Below, piece after piece: positions 13,101 to 25,800 of a stretch of 64,000 nt of DNA; positions within the stretch are counted from its first letter, which is position 1; each line of letters begins with the position of its first letter. The notes beneath the pieces were generated by a model that worked only from the letters and a program-made list of their open reading frames with translations, did no database searches and was not told the origin of the DNA. Location of the stretch: assembly GCA_013397845.1 (NCBI GenBank), contig VZTG01009131.1, forward strand, positions 315,297-379,296. Direction: 5' to 3'. Both the position numbers and the translations under genes were made by a program. This DNA is from Melanocharis versteri (Eukaryota; Chordata; Aves; Passeriformes; Melanocharitidae).

Positions 13101-16100
13101 ATGCTCATCCATCTCTTCTTTAAAGATTGTAGCCTAAATTTTGATTTACAGAGAAAAGTAAGATGTTGGCAGGGTATCGGTTACGCTACACATAAAAAAA
13201 CCCACTGTTGAATATTAAGCAAAATGGATACAGCTGTAAAATTTTTGTGCTAAGTAGCATATTGGGATATAGTGAGATCTTTCAGTGTTAATGTTAATGC
13301 AGTGTTCTCTGCCTTTCTGTACAACAGTCCATAATAATAGAAAAAAATGCATCTTCAAATACCAGGGCATACCAAATGGTAGCTTTGAGTTTTTGAAGTA
13401 CTTTCCCCTTTGGTTTTCATATGGATTGTCACATTCCCTTTACATTTGGGGTTCTTGTGCACAAATATGCCGCCTCTGACATTTACTTTTGCATGCAATG
13501 CAGGTCAACATACATGAAATTAACAGGGAATTTTAATTTGCCCTTATGATGAGAGCTCATTGGGTTGGTATTGGGTTCAAATGGCAAGAAGCTCTCCTTG
13601 AAAATCACCTTGGTACCCTGTCACTTCCTCTTCTTACCCACCTACAGGAAAAATCAAAACTTTATATTTTTCCACTCCTTGGTTCTCTGCCTCAACTTAC
13701 TGAGTGTGTTATTTATTTACTCTATGACTAAATAATCAGTGATTATGTCCTTGCCACTCTGTCACCTCTGAAGCTGAAGATTAGATATGTACAGTAATCT
13801 ATTTACACCAGAGAATTTTAACCAGAAAATTTTAGCTTGCTTGTATAATTAAAAAAAAAAAAAAGAAGTCCTTCTCCCTCTTCTCTAATGAGAATAATTT
13901 ACTCTTCTGTGCCTTTTTCTTGGTCATTCACATAGCCACTAAGCTCTTAACACTTTCCTTCTCCCAGGTATTTTGCTGTGTAAATTTTAGATAAGTGATT
14001 CAAAAGTGTGTTCTGGAACAGCAGGTGATGAACAGGAATTCTGGAAAACAATTTGGGACTGGCTGTGGTCTGCCTGACTCCCACATCCAAGCAGTAAGGG
14101 CTTTCAAGAGCTTCTTCTGCCTTGATACCAGGAGAGAATTTTGCTTTCATCTTTCCCCATACCATCATAAATCCTTAAAAGGGGGAGTAAAAAGATTTCA
14201 TCACAAACTAGTGCCAAGCAAATGAAAAAGAAGTATCAGCTTTGGTATCTTCAGCCTCAGCAGGACAAATCGCTGCTGAAGGTAGTGCTTATTTCAATGC
14301 AAAGGATGTTTGCAAAGGCAGCACTGAAACCACAGAAATTCGGTTTCACTCAGACAGTTCTGAATTAATAAAGATTGAAAAGCTGATACAGGAACAAATT
14401 GCTGCTTAAACTTGAAACTGTACAACCTTAGGTCTTAAAACTTGGAGTTTTTCGTTTGTTGTTTTTATTTGCTTTCAGTAGTTTATGATCTAAATGTGTA
14501 AAAGTAAAATTTATATTAAACCCCCTGGCTAGACATGGATTAAATTCTGTAGAAGATGAATATGCTCCTATACTTATTAGAAATTCAGTAAGTTTTCTCT
14601 ACTCAATCTTGTTTTTTAATTGAAAAGTTAGTAATTTTGTATCACTTTGAGCAAGAATATGGGCCATACCAAATTTCTCCCTATGAAGAACATTAAAATT
14701 CAAAACTTAGGGCTCTATCTATTTTTCTGTTCACTTTGGTGAAAAAGCATATATGTAACCTCTTCCTATGCTATCTTATCTTGGAGTGACGTCCTGGTTA
14801 TTTCTCGTCCTGTACATGGCCCTGTACTTTATTTACCTTGGAAAACCAAAATGTACAACCTAATTTGCTGCAGTTTTATATGTATATACATCTTAAGTTT
14901 TGTTGACAAAACAGTTCCTGTGATAGAGTTGTTGAGGCACTTTGACAAGCACATGCTTTTCTTGTTAAAACTTACGACTAGAGAGCAGTTTTTTCAAATG
15001 CCTACTAGTACTTTAAATTTAGGATGCTGCACATGAAACCTTTGACTCCTGCTGGGGAGAGCAGGAAGCCTGCAGCTCTGATCAGAAATTTCATCAGAAC
15101 TAAGAAGTGCAAGCCATTATGACATGATGTTTAACTTCAGAAGTTTTACCTTTTATACCTGCTTTTTAACTTAGTAAGATTTGTGTTTGCTAGCCCCAGT
15201 GTAAAAAGAAATGCAGTGTGCTTAAACTCTTCCTTGAGATCCTGTTACAGTGTTTTTCCAGAGCAGCAGTAATATAGCCAGCTGAACTCTTAAACTGGAG
15301 ATTTGGCATATGCGTAGCCCTTAGCGTACAGTGTGTACTGTGTAATTTGGAAAAGATTAGTATAAAAGGACAACTGAAAGTCCATATGATATCAGTTATG
15401 GTGTGAAGTACTGGTTAACATCATCACTCAAACTAAACACGCTAAGGCACACTGAGTAACTTCGAGGGACACACAGACAGATCATTAAAGTTGGCCAGCA
15501 GAACTTCGCTAGCTTCCAGGAATTCATGAGCTTGATAAAAACAGTGATGAGTGTTACTGTCCCTGTACTACACATGGAGCGAGGGGTTTTACACTCTAAG
15601 ATATCCCAGACAGGGAAGTCCTACCTGAACAGAACTAGGTGTGAGGATCAGGTGTGAAATTGCCAGAGGAATCAAGTTTAACCCAAGGATTCCAGCCTGA
15701 GGCATACACTGGCATAAACACATGTATATCAGTTTGTAATAGGCAAGCAATACCCAGCCTTTTCCTTCCACAACCTTGGATGACCTATAATTTTGACCGC
15801 TTGTATAAACATTAGTTTCCTTTCAAAGATATTTCTTTTAAACCTATATCTCTGAAGCGTCAACAAAAAGAGCAACATTTACAACTTCATGTATCTTTTA
15901 ACATTTATCAGAAGAAAGAAATTAACAGTTGGCTTCCTGCTATCTTATATTAAACTTCTGTAAAATCTTATATCCATTGCTATAATTGAATCATTTCTAC
16001 AGTATTCTGAAACTGTAGCTTTTTTTCATGGCACTGATGATACTTTGAATGAAGCTGCTTAGCTACTGCTTTCACCTACAGTAGACAATATTTTCTTTTG

Positions 16101-19100
16101 CTGTAGACTTGTAAGATTTAAGTATCTTTCATGAAGGTTCAGTATTTATAAAGGATCAAATGTTGGCATATTTTTGATTAGTAGTAATGGAAAAAGACAT
16201 AATTTTTTTACATTCATATCAAAGCCTCTGGCTTCACCTCATAGATAGCAAAGGAAAACTGGAACATCTCTGATATCCTCATGTGGAAAATATGAAATAT
16301 TCAGTAAGGGTGTTACGTAACTTCTGATTGTGCCATTGGGAATAGAAGAGCTAAGAATTCAGAATAAGCATAATGCCTTGCTTCTGGTAGTGTCTGACCT
16401 GTCACTCTCCCTGTTTAATCCCTTCTTCTCACATGTTTAAAGCCTGATTCTAAAGATTCCACATCTCTAGCTTTTCAGGTAGATTGAATATAATTTGCAG
16501 AGAAACTAGCACCAATTTTTACTTTTGTAACTTAGTTTCCCACCAGCTCAGAAGTCAGAACAAAAATAATGCTTTTAGTGGCAATAAGAAAACTTTCCTC
16601 ATGTGTATAAGCATTTTTTTACTTCCTATCTCTAGATAACCACTGTAGTGATACCCCAGAGCAATTTAAAACCTCTTGAAAAGCTCAAGATTTGAACACA
16701 TGGTAAAGTACTCCAACATAAAGTAAATATTTTTCAGAAGTGATAAAATTCCACCTGATTACTTCTAAGGTCCCCAAGCAATGGGGTAAGCAATTTAATA
16801 TTCAGTTCAGTTGTAATCTCACATACGGAATGCACTTAGTATTGAATTAGGAAAATTTCTGCCTTTTTTTTCTTTTATATGCTTGCCAAGAAAAATTAAA
16901 ATAGCCACACTCGCAGAAGTGTTTAGGCTTCTCACTCTTACTGGCTTCCATATTTGCTTTTTTTTTTTAATATTGGGAGGGGAAAGATTAATCTTTAAAC
17001 TGTGTCTCTTGGTGGTATGATCACAAACTTAATATACTTTTTTTTTTTTACCAGTGTTTAAAAATAAGTTAAGTGGTAGAAACACAAGTCCAGTTCTATT
17101 CCAGAAGATTTCAACTGCAGGATGGCTAACACTGTCTTTAAGCTACACTGAAACTGCCTAAATTTTCAGAAAGCACAATGTTCATTATGTACGTAACTAA
17201 AGAATTGTGGAGGAGATTAGCTCTACCCCTGCTTTGTACTCACATGCATGCTAGAATGGTGATTTTATCACAGGATGAGCTGTCAGCATACAAATGACCA
17301 GCTCAAATTATCTGCTGTCCTCTAACTGGAGCATCAGAATAGAAAGTTCTGGCCTTTCTATAAATTCTGGAGTGGGGGTACAGAAATAAATGATACACTA
17401 TATGTCTTGCCTGCACACATAACTTAAGGTTTTGTGGGTGAAGTCACTTTTGCAAGATTTTAATAGATCCTCTAATGTGTAAGAAGAGTACGATGCTACA
17501 ATTCAGTCTTTGGGGGGTGATGTTTTGATATCTTTCTCCCTTGCACATATATTTATTTTCACACAAAATCGAAACTGACTCAATTCTGTCCAAGACTGCT
17601 TCTTTTCTATAATTTTGAACAAGCTAGTTGGGTTCTGCCAGATGTTACTGAGGAGACCAGTTAAGGCTGTGATCACATAAGCTTTGCTTTCATAGGAAAT
17701 AAAAATATCCATGCAAAGTAATTTGTAAGCTAATCACCAGGTTAGGAAGGAGAAAGATGACAGCTGACTTCCTCATACACCATTTTCAAGATGTTACTCA
17801 CCCCTTGCTATTATTACCATCACTGTAAAGGAATGTGGTTGTGCTGCTGCTGTGCTAAAGTTAAGGGAGGTGCAGGGGGGGCCATCTGCCATCCAAGAGA
17901 CAAGACCACAGCCATGTCCTCTGAAGTTGTGACCTTCAGTTAGCTTTTCTAGCCTGCTTTGAATCTTAGCTAATATCCAAAAGGTGTGATTAAAAAATAA
18001 AGTCATGACATTTGCCTTGTCATCTTGTACAGAATGCTGCACAGAATTTTACACCTTAGTCAAGATCTGAATGTAGGAATGGGTTAGTCCATTGTCCTAA
18101 TCTGTAACTAAGGCACCATAGCACTACTATTATAAATAGTCTAAGGAAAATAAGTATTACTCAGACTAGTTTTTGAAGTAAAGCCAGAGATACAGGAATT
18201 TTCCATTCCCCTTAGAAGAAAAATAGAGAACAGAGTACTGTAATTTGTAGTTTGGTCAGTGTGGAGTCAGGGATTACTAATGCTAGCCAAAATATAGAAA
18301 TTGCCTCTATCCAAGTAATTCAGATATGTTGGAATTATAATCTCCTGCAGTATAAATATAGCTGCTAATAGCTGGCCTTTCTTGGCTGAAGTCTTAAAAC
18401 TGTATGTAAAAAGTCTCAAATGTATGTTTTGATCTAAATGTGAATGGCTGTACATGAGTTTCTTGTTAGGAGTTTGTAAGCAACTGGTGTAGCTGAGCTG
18501 ATTTTCCATGTGTTAGAAATACTGCAGGTACATTCTGTGCTTGCCTGTCAGGTTTCTCACGGTAGCTCCCTCACTTCCCACCTTGCTCACTGACCCATGC
18601 AGGACAACTAATGAAGGTGGAAGTGTTGCCAACCTCTGCACCAGTGGAGGTTATTTATCCCACACAATCTTGTGCTCAGATAACTTGTTTTGTTTGCAGA
18701 AAAAGTAGTGATGATTTCAGTGATAGAATCCATTTTGTCCAACTTGGCAATATTGAAAAGGATTGCAAAGGTGACAGGTTTAGCCTGAAGGAAGTTGGAG
18801 CTGCTTTTTGTTGCATTCAGAGGAGGGGAACAAAGGGCAGAGTGAAAGAACACGGATGCTGTTGACGGCTGGTGATGTTGAAGTTCACTGGTTTTAAGCA
18901 TTCCTTTCACAAGGATTGATTTCTAGTGGCTGAAGCATAAACCTACACATAGAGTAGTGAAGTCTGAACGTCTGGAAAATGAGTTTTTAAGTTATCTTGC
19001 TAACCACTCTGGGCCTCTGCTTGATGCCTTAAACTTCAAAGATTATTGCAGGTTTTCTTCCTTTGCAATTAAAATAGGACATCACAGTTTATTCCAAAAG

Positions 19101-19750
19101 AGTCTTCCAGAAAGGTGAAAGAGAAAAGAAATAGCAGGGATACTAAAGGTTAACGATAAACCAAGACACACACAGCCCCCAGAATCCCCAGCGAGATAAC
19201 TCTTAATGTTGTAGCAACAAGGAGAAAACTTACTAGGTCATCTCCATTAATCATAAACTAGCTATGAAAGCAAACCCGCTATAATCTTCAGCTGAATAAC
19301 TTCAAATCTATTTTATAAAATTTCTCATGTAGAAATCTACATGTGAGTCATAGTACTGATGGCATGGCAATTCAGAGTTCTTGTGTTCGTAATATACTAT
19401 TTCCCTTCCTTACTTCCCGCCAAAGTACAACTTGGATCGAATATTTTTTCAAAAATCATTCCTCTGCAGCTGTCAAAAGACTTTTCAGGAGCTCCAGGAA
19501 TTCTTACTTTAGGAAAAACTGCTACATGCTTCAAAGTGCTTTTTCCAAACAGACCTTTAGTAAAGCCATGAAAATTATAGTTAAAGGGATAAAGTACTTA
19601 CATCTGTACTCTGATGTATAAAATACAGTTTAAAAATCCAGCAGTAAAATTACTGGATGACAGCTATAGCATATGGAGCAAATGGAATTGGGGTGGGGAA
19701 GAGTTGGAGATTTCTCTCCTGAAGTAACTTTATGACTGCTTGTGTTACAG
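10158..19750 (+). other. Probable CNN3 intron 1, right part
   Basis: About 9.6 kb of AT-rich intronic sequence ending in the CNN3 exon 2 acceptor (TGTGTTACAG). No splice-flanked coding segment was recognised. A 171-codon open frame lies on the - strand at 12532-13047. It has no recognisable domain and is treated as chance. Confidence 0.5.
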
Positions 19751-19872
19751 ATTGCCCTGAAATATGACCCCCAGATAGAAGAAGATCTGCGTAACTGGAT
19801 AGAAGAGGTTACAGGGCTGAGTATTGGTGCAAACTTCCAACTGGGATTAAAAGATGGCATAATCTTATGCGA
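19751..19872 (+). CDS. CNN3: CNN3 exon 2 (start of CH domain)
   Basis: The acceptor is GTGTTACAG and the donor is GA|GTAAGC. The exon opens in phase 0 with IALKYDPQIEEDLRNWIEE and ends inside the glutamate codon of ILCE, finished by the next exon. It covers the first actin-binding helix of the calponin-homology domain. Confidence 0.97.
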
Positions 19873-22800
19873 GTAAGCATTTTTTAAGTAACCTTATTTT
19901 TAGGAGTTTTCTACTTTGAAGGAAGTAAGAAGGGACTTTCTGAAGATTCCCCTTCAAAAGACATCAACAATAACAGTCAAAGATAGCTGACTGTAGGGTG
20001 GGAGACAACTTCTTTGAAACTGCTGGAAAAATGAGCACTTAAATCTCCTTTGTATTTCAGCTAAGATTTCTAAGTGTTTCTAGATTTAATGGTATAGCTC
20101 ATTTCTATAGTAATCAAATGGCACAGAAAAATTCTTACAGTCTGTTAGACTGGTGAGACCTGAGAACTGAGCTAGTCCACTGTATGAACCAAGAAATTAA
20201 CCATTTTGATGAAACTAATGCAACTAATAAAGCATGAGTGAAAGTATTATATAATGCCTGCACAGATGGTATAAGGATGAGATTTATTGTTTAAGCATTT
20301 CCCTCTTTTTCACCTCCCCAGGCTTATAAATAAACTGCAGCCAGGATCAGTGAAGAAAATTAATCAATCAAAACTAAATTGGCACCAGGTAAAACAAAAA
20401 AAAAACAACCTCAGAACTACACCTCTAACCCCTTGAACCCCCAAACAATTCTTTTGTTCTGTATTAACAAATTTGCTGTGAAAATGGTACATCTTAAATC
20501 TTCGTAGCACCAAGTTTACATATGATACATATCCAAGAGTTGAGGATGCTGCAGTCATGAACAGTGTTTAACAGAATGCAGCTACAGCTGAGGTGGTTCA
20601 TCAATGGCAGTTGAGTACCTGTATTTAATAGCAGTGCTTTAGCTGTTCAGGGAAGCGTCAGATGGAAGAACAACTTAGAGCCCTATAGGAAGGCCTTCTG
20701 CCAGCTAAAAAAAAAAAAGTTTTCTTTTTATTAAATCACAACTGAGTTTTCCATCCAGGCAGTGCTGCAAGGTATTAGGTCAACAGCTTGCCTGTACCTA
20801 GACATCTCTGTATGAAGTATCCTCCTGGAGAGGATGCAACGTGCATTTGGAACCAGTATGGGAAGGGTTGCTGCCTAGAGTTACTGCCTTTGCTGTTGCT
20901 GGGTCTAGCTTAACACTGTTATGTCAGCCTCCTTGTTTTCTTGGCGTTGAACACTTCTAAATATGGGCAAGGATTTATTTTTTTTTAAAGTTTTAATTGC
21001 TCTTAAGACTTCAGAAGGAAAGGAGAGATTCAGTCCTTACTCTTTGTATTCCATATTGCTAATTTCTACAGCACATAGTGCTAAAAAGTGCTAATAAACC
21101 CCAAAGCTTATTTGTCCCAGAAGGTGAGCAAGATAATGCCTTCAGTCCATACGAGGATCCCATCCACATAGTTATGTTTTTATTTTATTCAAAATTATCA
21201 GTTGCTGAAGTCAAATAGCATGGATACTATGTCACATTTTCGAATTTTGAAGCAGGTTTTAAATTAGAATTTCTCTTGGAAGGGACAGACAGCTGAGACA
21301 AGTTTTCTTATCAAAGCCCACTCTAACAAAGTATATGGTACTCACTGATGGAGGGATGCCAGGTTGGATAACCTCTTAGTCTGATTTCTGAAATCAGTAT
21401 TGAAACTAACAAAAAATAATCCCAGACTTCCCATCAGTCACTCTTAACCATGCCAACTGTTTTGTCCAGTTTGCACACGGCAAAGAACTTGAGTAAAACA
21501 AGCAAACAAACCAACCAACACCAGAAGGCTTTAAAATTACTTAATTTCTGATTTGAAACACTGTGTAGAAAACTGGTTTTTTTGTTTCTGTTTAGCTGGA
21601 GAACATTGGTAATTTTATCAAAGCCATCCAAGTCTACGGCATGAAGCCACATGATATTTTTGAAGCAAATGATCTTTTTGAAAATGGAAATATGACTCAA
21701 GTACAAACTACTCTAGTGGCACTGGCAGGTCTGGTAAGTATTTGTACCCCTGGAGATGGCCCAAATCCACATGCCAGTTCAGATGCACACCTAGAACCCA
21801 TGTAAATACAGAAAACAGCATCCAGCCTGTCAGGAAAGGACAGACAGTACTGAGAGTCTGAGATACTGCAGAGGTTTCCCTTCAGAGGCCTGCGTGCTCC
21901 CACATGCCCCAGGGAAGGCTTAGCGTTCAGAGTGAGGGTTCCTGACTGCTTCCATGTGCGTACACAGAACAGGGGAGGCTCACAGGAGAACACTAATCCC
22001 TGCAGAATATCCTTTTGATTCAGGTAGCTTTGGAGTGCCACCTTCACATGGCATGGGGAACTGATGCCTTCTCTCAGCCCTGACACACAGCCTCGCCTGC
22101 TTGTGGCATCATTTGAGAGCCCAGGCTCAGGGTGTGGAGACAGAAAATACACTTCAAACACTGAATATTCTATTTTCCCTCTCCCTAAATAGGCAAAAAC
22201 TAAAGGTTTTCATACTACAATTGATATTGGTGTCAAATATGCAGAGAAACAAGCACGAAGTTTTGATGCAGGAAAACTAAAAGCTGGTCAAAGTGTAATT
22301 GGCCTGCAGGTAAGTATGAAATTCAAGTTTGCAGTTAATTTATTGCATTTGAGAACAACTTCCTTGCTTTGATTAACTGATATATTGTTTATGCAAAACC
22401 AGGTGCAAAATAACAATATATTCTTATCGTGGAAGGAGGAATGAGGTTTTAATTCTTGTAAGCAGTTGATTGGCTTTATAAGCTCAAGTCACTGCCTGGA
22501 AGGTTGGTTTGTTTGTTTTAAATCTGCTGTAAGTGATAAGGAGGAAAGGAACAGCTAATATTAGCATAGCAGCATCTCTGTCTTTTAAGCTGGTTTTAAA
22601 GTAGGAGTCTTTGGATAGTTGAAGTTCTTTATATGGTAGAAATTTTTTGCTCTCCTCTTTCCCTAGTAATCATAAAAGCCAAAATAAAATCTTAAAATTC
22701 CTGTGGTAGAGAAGTTGTGGCAATATAAATGAATCATTACTGTCCAAGGTAAAAGTTACTTTTTAAATTTTGAGGCATGCATCCATTCCAATTGCCATGC

Positions 22801-24097
22801 AGTTGGGCAAATGCCAGTCACTGAAATGCCTTAGGATGACAGTTGCCTTTATTTTTCCTTTTGAAACTCAGTAAGGAGAAAGGGTAATTTATTACAGATA
22901 GTGGTCAAACTACATGAGGAAAACATGCACTGAAATTACTTTTTTTTTCCAGCCATCACAGTTACCAACCATATTTGTTTCCTTAGACTATGCTTAATGT
23001 ACAAATAAAAATCATTTTTTGTCCACCTCTTCCTTCCCCCAATAAAGATGGGCACCAACAAGTGTGCCAGTCAGGCAGGCATGACTGCTTATGGAACTAG
23101 AAGACACCTCTATGATCCAAAAATGCAAACTGATAAGCCATTTGACCAGACGACGATTAGCCTACAGATGGGCACTAACAAAGGAGCCAGTCAGGTAAGC
23201 AGGACTGTGTGTGACATGTGCAGGGTGGACACAGCTCTCAGCCCAGTGGGACAGGAGAGCCTGGAGTGGTGCCCAGTAGCAGAGTCTAACAGGCAGCAGT
23301 GAATGGGTACAGTTCAGCTGTGCTCTTATGCAGTAACTGAGGAACTTGAATCTCTTATCTTAACCAGTGTGTTCTGTGCTGAGTGTCTTAAGGCATAAAA
23401 ATGTCCCAGTGCTTCTAGAATTTCCTGCTGGCAGTGTTACACCAGGAGAAAACAGTAACTTCATTTTAAGTATTAACTAGACCGAGGCAAAAAAGAAATT
23501 GCTTACTGGCACCACCTTAGTCAGAATACTTAGTATATTCTTTCCAAAGAGGAACATAAATTGCACCTTTCTGCAAGGACTTTCTTCTGTGACTTACCTA
23601 CTAGTGAACACATGTTACTGTGCTGTGTTTTGTTATACTTTAATTCCTACTTTTCAGCACTTTCTGTGATGCATATTAGTTGAAATCACAAATCTAGTAA
23701 TCACAGCTCTTGACCTTCTTACTGAACCTCTACAATCCTGTTTTATTAGGCTGGTATGCTGGCACCAGGTACCAGGAGAGACATCTACGATCAGAAGCAC
23801 ATATTACAACCTGTGGATAACTCAACTATTTCATTACAAATGGGTACCAACAAAGTAGCTTCACAGAAGGGAATGAGTGTGTATGGGCTTGGACGGCAAG
23901 TGTATGACCCCAAGTACTGTGCTGCACCCACAGAACCTGTCATTCATAACGGCAGCCAAGGAACAGGAACTAACGGCTCAGAAATCAGCGATAGCGATTA
24001 TCAGGCAGAATACCCAGATGACTATCACGGAGAGTACCAAGATGACTATCAAAGAGATTACCATGGTCAGTACAGTGACCAGGGCATTGATTACTAG
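19751..24097 (+). CDS. CNN3: Calponin-3 (acidic calponin), exons 2-7 joined
   Basis: Calponin-3 is a cytoplasmic actin-filament-binding protein that modulates actomyosin contractility and stress fibres. Coding exons are 19751-19872, 20322-20388, 21596-21733, 22193-22309, 23048-23194 and 23750-24097. All junctions are GT-AG and the phases agree, giving 312 residues before the stop. Residues ~7-112 of this fragment form the calponin-homology domain (YDPQIEEDLRNWIEEVTG, then GLKDGIILCELINKLQPG). Three calponin repeats follow, each with LQMGTNK and ASQ. The last, ending GLGRQVYD, precedes an acidic, tyrosine-rich tail ending SDQGIDY, which is diagnostic of CNN3 rather than CNN1 or CNN2. With the missing ~19-residue first exon the protein would be ~331 residues; human CNN3 is 329 (from memory). 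Exon 1 was not found in the window. Confidence 0.97.
20322..20388 (+). CDS. CNN3: CNN3 exon 3 (CH domain)
   Basis: The acceptor is CACCTCCCCAG and the donor is CACCAG|GTAAAA. The 67-nt exon completes the split glutamate codon and encodes LINKLQPGSVKKINQSKLNW and two more residues. The intron that follows contains an A-rich run immediately after the donor. Confidence 0.96.
21596..21733 (+). CDS. CNN3: CNN3 exon 4 (end of CH domain)
   Basis: The acceptor is TTCTGTTTAG and the donor is GGTCTG|GTAAGT. The exon is 46 codons, phase 0 at both ends. It encodes LENIGNFIKAIQVYGMKPHD and then the FEANDLFENGNMTQVQTTL segment typical of calponins. Confidence 0.97.
22193..22309 (+). CDS. CNN3: CNN3 exon 5 (linker to repeats)
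   Basis: The acceptor is CCCTAAATAG and the donor is CTGCAG|GTAAGT. The exon is 39 codons in phase 0, AKTKGFHTTIDIGVKYAEKQ through SVIGLQ. It joins the CH domain to the first calponin repeat. Confidence 0.97.
23048..23194 (+). CDS. CNN3: CNN3 exon 6 (calponin repeats 1-2)
   Basis: The exon is 49 codons in phase 0. It begins MGTNKCASQAGMTAYGTRRH and ends at MGTNKGASQ before GTAAGC. The acceptor is the unusual CCCCCAATAAAG, in which an AATAAA hexamer (23041-23046) lies one base from the exon. The initial ATG is internal, not a translation start. Confidence 0.97.
23750..24097 (+). CDS. CNN3: CNN3 exon 7 (repeats 2-3, acidic tail, stop)
   Basis: The acceptor is TTTTATTAG. The exon finishes repeat 2 (AGMLAPGTRRDIYD), gives repeat 3 (ISLQMGTNKVASQKGMSVYG) and the acidic tail with tandem DYQAEYPDD/YHGEYQDDY-like motifs. 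It ends SDQGIDY and a TAG stop at 24095-24097. Confidence 0.98.
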   Translation, partial: AGMLAPGTRRDIYDQKHILQPVDNSTISLQMGTNKVASQKGMSVYGLGRQVYDPKYCAAPTEPVIHNGSQGTGTNGSEISDSDYQAEYPDDYHGEYQDDYQRDYHGQYSDQGIDY

Positions 24098-24860
24098 CTT
24101 TGCATCAAAAGTTCAGTATTAGTCCATTATTTTATTCAGTAAGAACGAAACTAGCCTTGTGGAATTGTTACCTGTCTTTCCTACACACTACGCTTAATGT
24201 ACCTAAAGAAATACTGCCTTACATACATTCCTTTCTCCTTTCTCTGCCCTTTCCCTGTCTAGTTGCCTTTAGTGCTGTAACAGTTGTAGTCTACAGCATA
24301 AACAGTAATGCATATGAAGTAAAAGGAATACTGTGAAAGGGGAAGTGCTCTCGTACAGCCAGGTTGTTTCATAAGGAGCTATGCATTCTCACAATCTCTA
24401 CTTAAGTAGGTCTTTACATACCAAGTTAAGCCTTCATTTTACATATTTACAGCTTTTCTCCAGAGGAGATAAAAGAATCTCATGCTTAAAGTTACATGTG
24501 GTCTTTGCCAATTAAATTTAAGATATCTCATTAGTGATTTAATATCATTGCTATGTTTTTAAGGTATTGTTTGCTAATGGTAAGTCCTGCATTAGACATA
24601 AGTGTGCATTTGTGATTGTGTATTCATTCCATTATCAACACTGACCAAACTTAGAAATAGTTGTCTTACTAAAAAGGGAGCTTGTACAAAGTCTTGAGCC
24701 AACAGAAGTTCCATGATTGATGGTGCATTTACCTTTTATTGTGCCATAATATATCCATGTAGAAATGCTTTTTTCTTCCTTGAACTGTATTTATTGCCAC
24801 ACTTCTCAAACTGATCCCATTGTATTTTTATAAATAAATATTTTTTTCTTAAAGGTATGT
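24098..24860 (+). other. CNN3: CNN3 3' untranslated region
   Basis: The sequence after the TAG stop is AT-rich and has no coding signal. It ends about 20 nt after the AATAAA at 24833. The exact cleavage site is inferred. Confidence 0.75.
24833..24838 (+). terminator. CNN3: CNN3 polyadenylation signal AATAAA
   Basis: A canonical AATAAA lies in TTTTTATAAATAAATATTTT, about 736 nt past the stop. A U/GU-rich stretch (GTCTCATTTGTTATG) follows within 40 nt, as expected downstream of a cleavage site. Confidence 0.75.
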
Positions 24861-25702
24861 AGATGATCTTGTCTCATTTGTTATGCTACCAGTCTTAAAC
24901 ATTAGATGTCATAAGAATTATTCCCAAATAGGCATCACCTTTGCCTGTGTTAAGGGTAATGTAGAACTCTGGTCTGTTGCAGTTTGGGGTCATTCTTTTC
25001 CATGGGATTTAATCTAACAATCTTGTAAAAATCTCTCAGGAATGAGTGACACTGACTTAATAGGAGAGGAATGTAGGTCCTTCACAGCCGGGTTCACTTC
25101 CCCTCTTCATGACTCTGAGGTTATGACCAGAGATCCTTAGCTGTTCACTAAATCCCTGCCATTTTCTCAAGGCAAACAAGGATCACACATGTTTATTGCT
25201 GCCTCTGCTTCAGCCTGTTGCCTTTATACCATCACTTGGAGAACCCAAAACACCCTTGCTCAGGTTATGTAAAGTGGCACCCAGTCTTTGTGCCTGCAGG
25301 TCTGCAATCCCAGTTACTCAGTTACTGATAGCAGAGCTTTATTCCTAAATGGAGGATGCTTTCTTCCTCACCATAGAATGCAGAGAGGCTACGCTAATTT
25401 ACCTGCACTGTTTTTAAAAGGAGAAAAAAGAGCACGTGTCAATGGAGGCCAATGTTGCAGTTTCTAACTTCCATAAAATAATTCAAGGTTATCTTAAAAG
25501 TTTTCACTGCAGTTTAAACTTACTACATTCACATATGAAATGTTTTACATTTGCAAGTTTTGGATTTATGAAGGATTTTTCCTTCAAGACTGGAAATTGT
25601 TTGTGCATGCTCCATTAGTTTCTATCATCGTTGAGTGCAATGTGGTGATCTGACTTTCAGCTGACCTATTTGTTGTGTAAGTCTTAAGCTTATTTATTTT
25701 AC

Positions 25703-25800
25703 AGAATTTAAATTAGAAAGGTTCTTGAGGTCACTGGTCCAAGCCCTGCATCTGAGGCAAGAGAATTATTAGCAACACATCCGTTAAGACCTGCTCTTCC
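25703..25800 (-). mobile_element. Possible degraded CR1 fragment
   Basis: The phrase AAGGTTCTTGAGGTCACTGGTCCAAGCCC resembles the reverse complement of the CR1 LINE 3' region (typically GGAAGGGACCTCTGGAGGTCATCTAGTCCAA). It is diverged and the limits are approximate. Confidence 0.4.

Noticed and set aside
23195..23302. Continuation of CNN3 exon 6 into the intron as an alternative C-terminus
   Set aside because: A strong GTAAGC donor and the perfect join to the next exon show this is intron.
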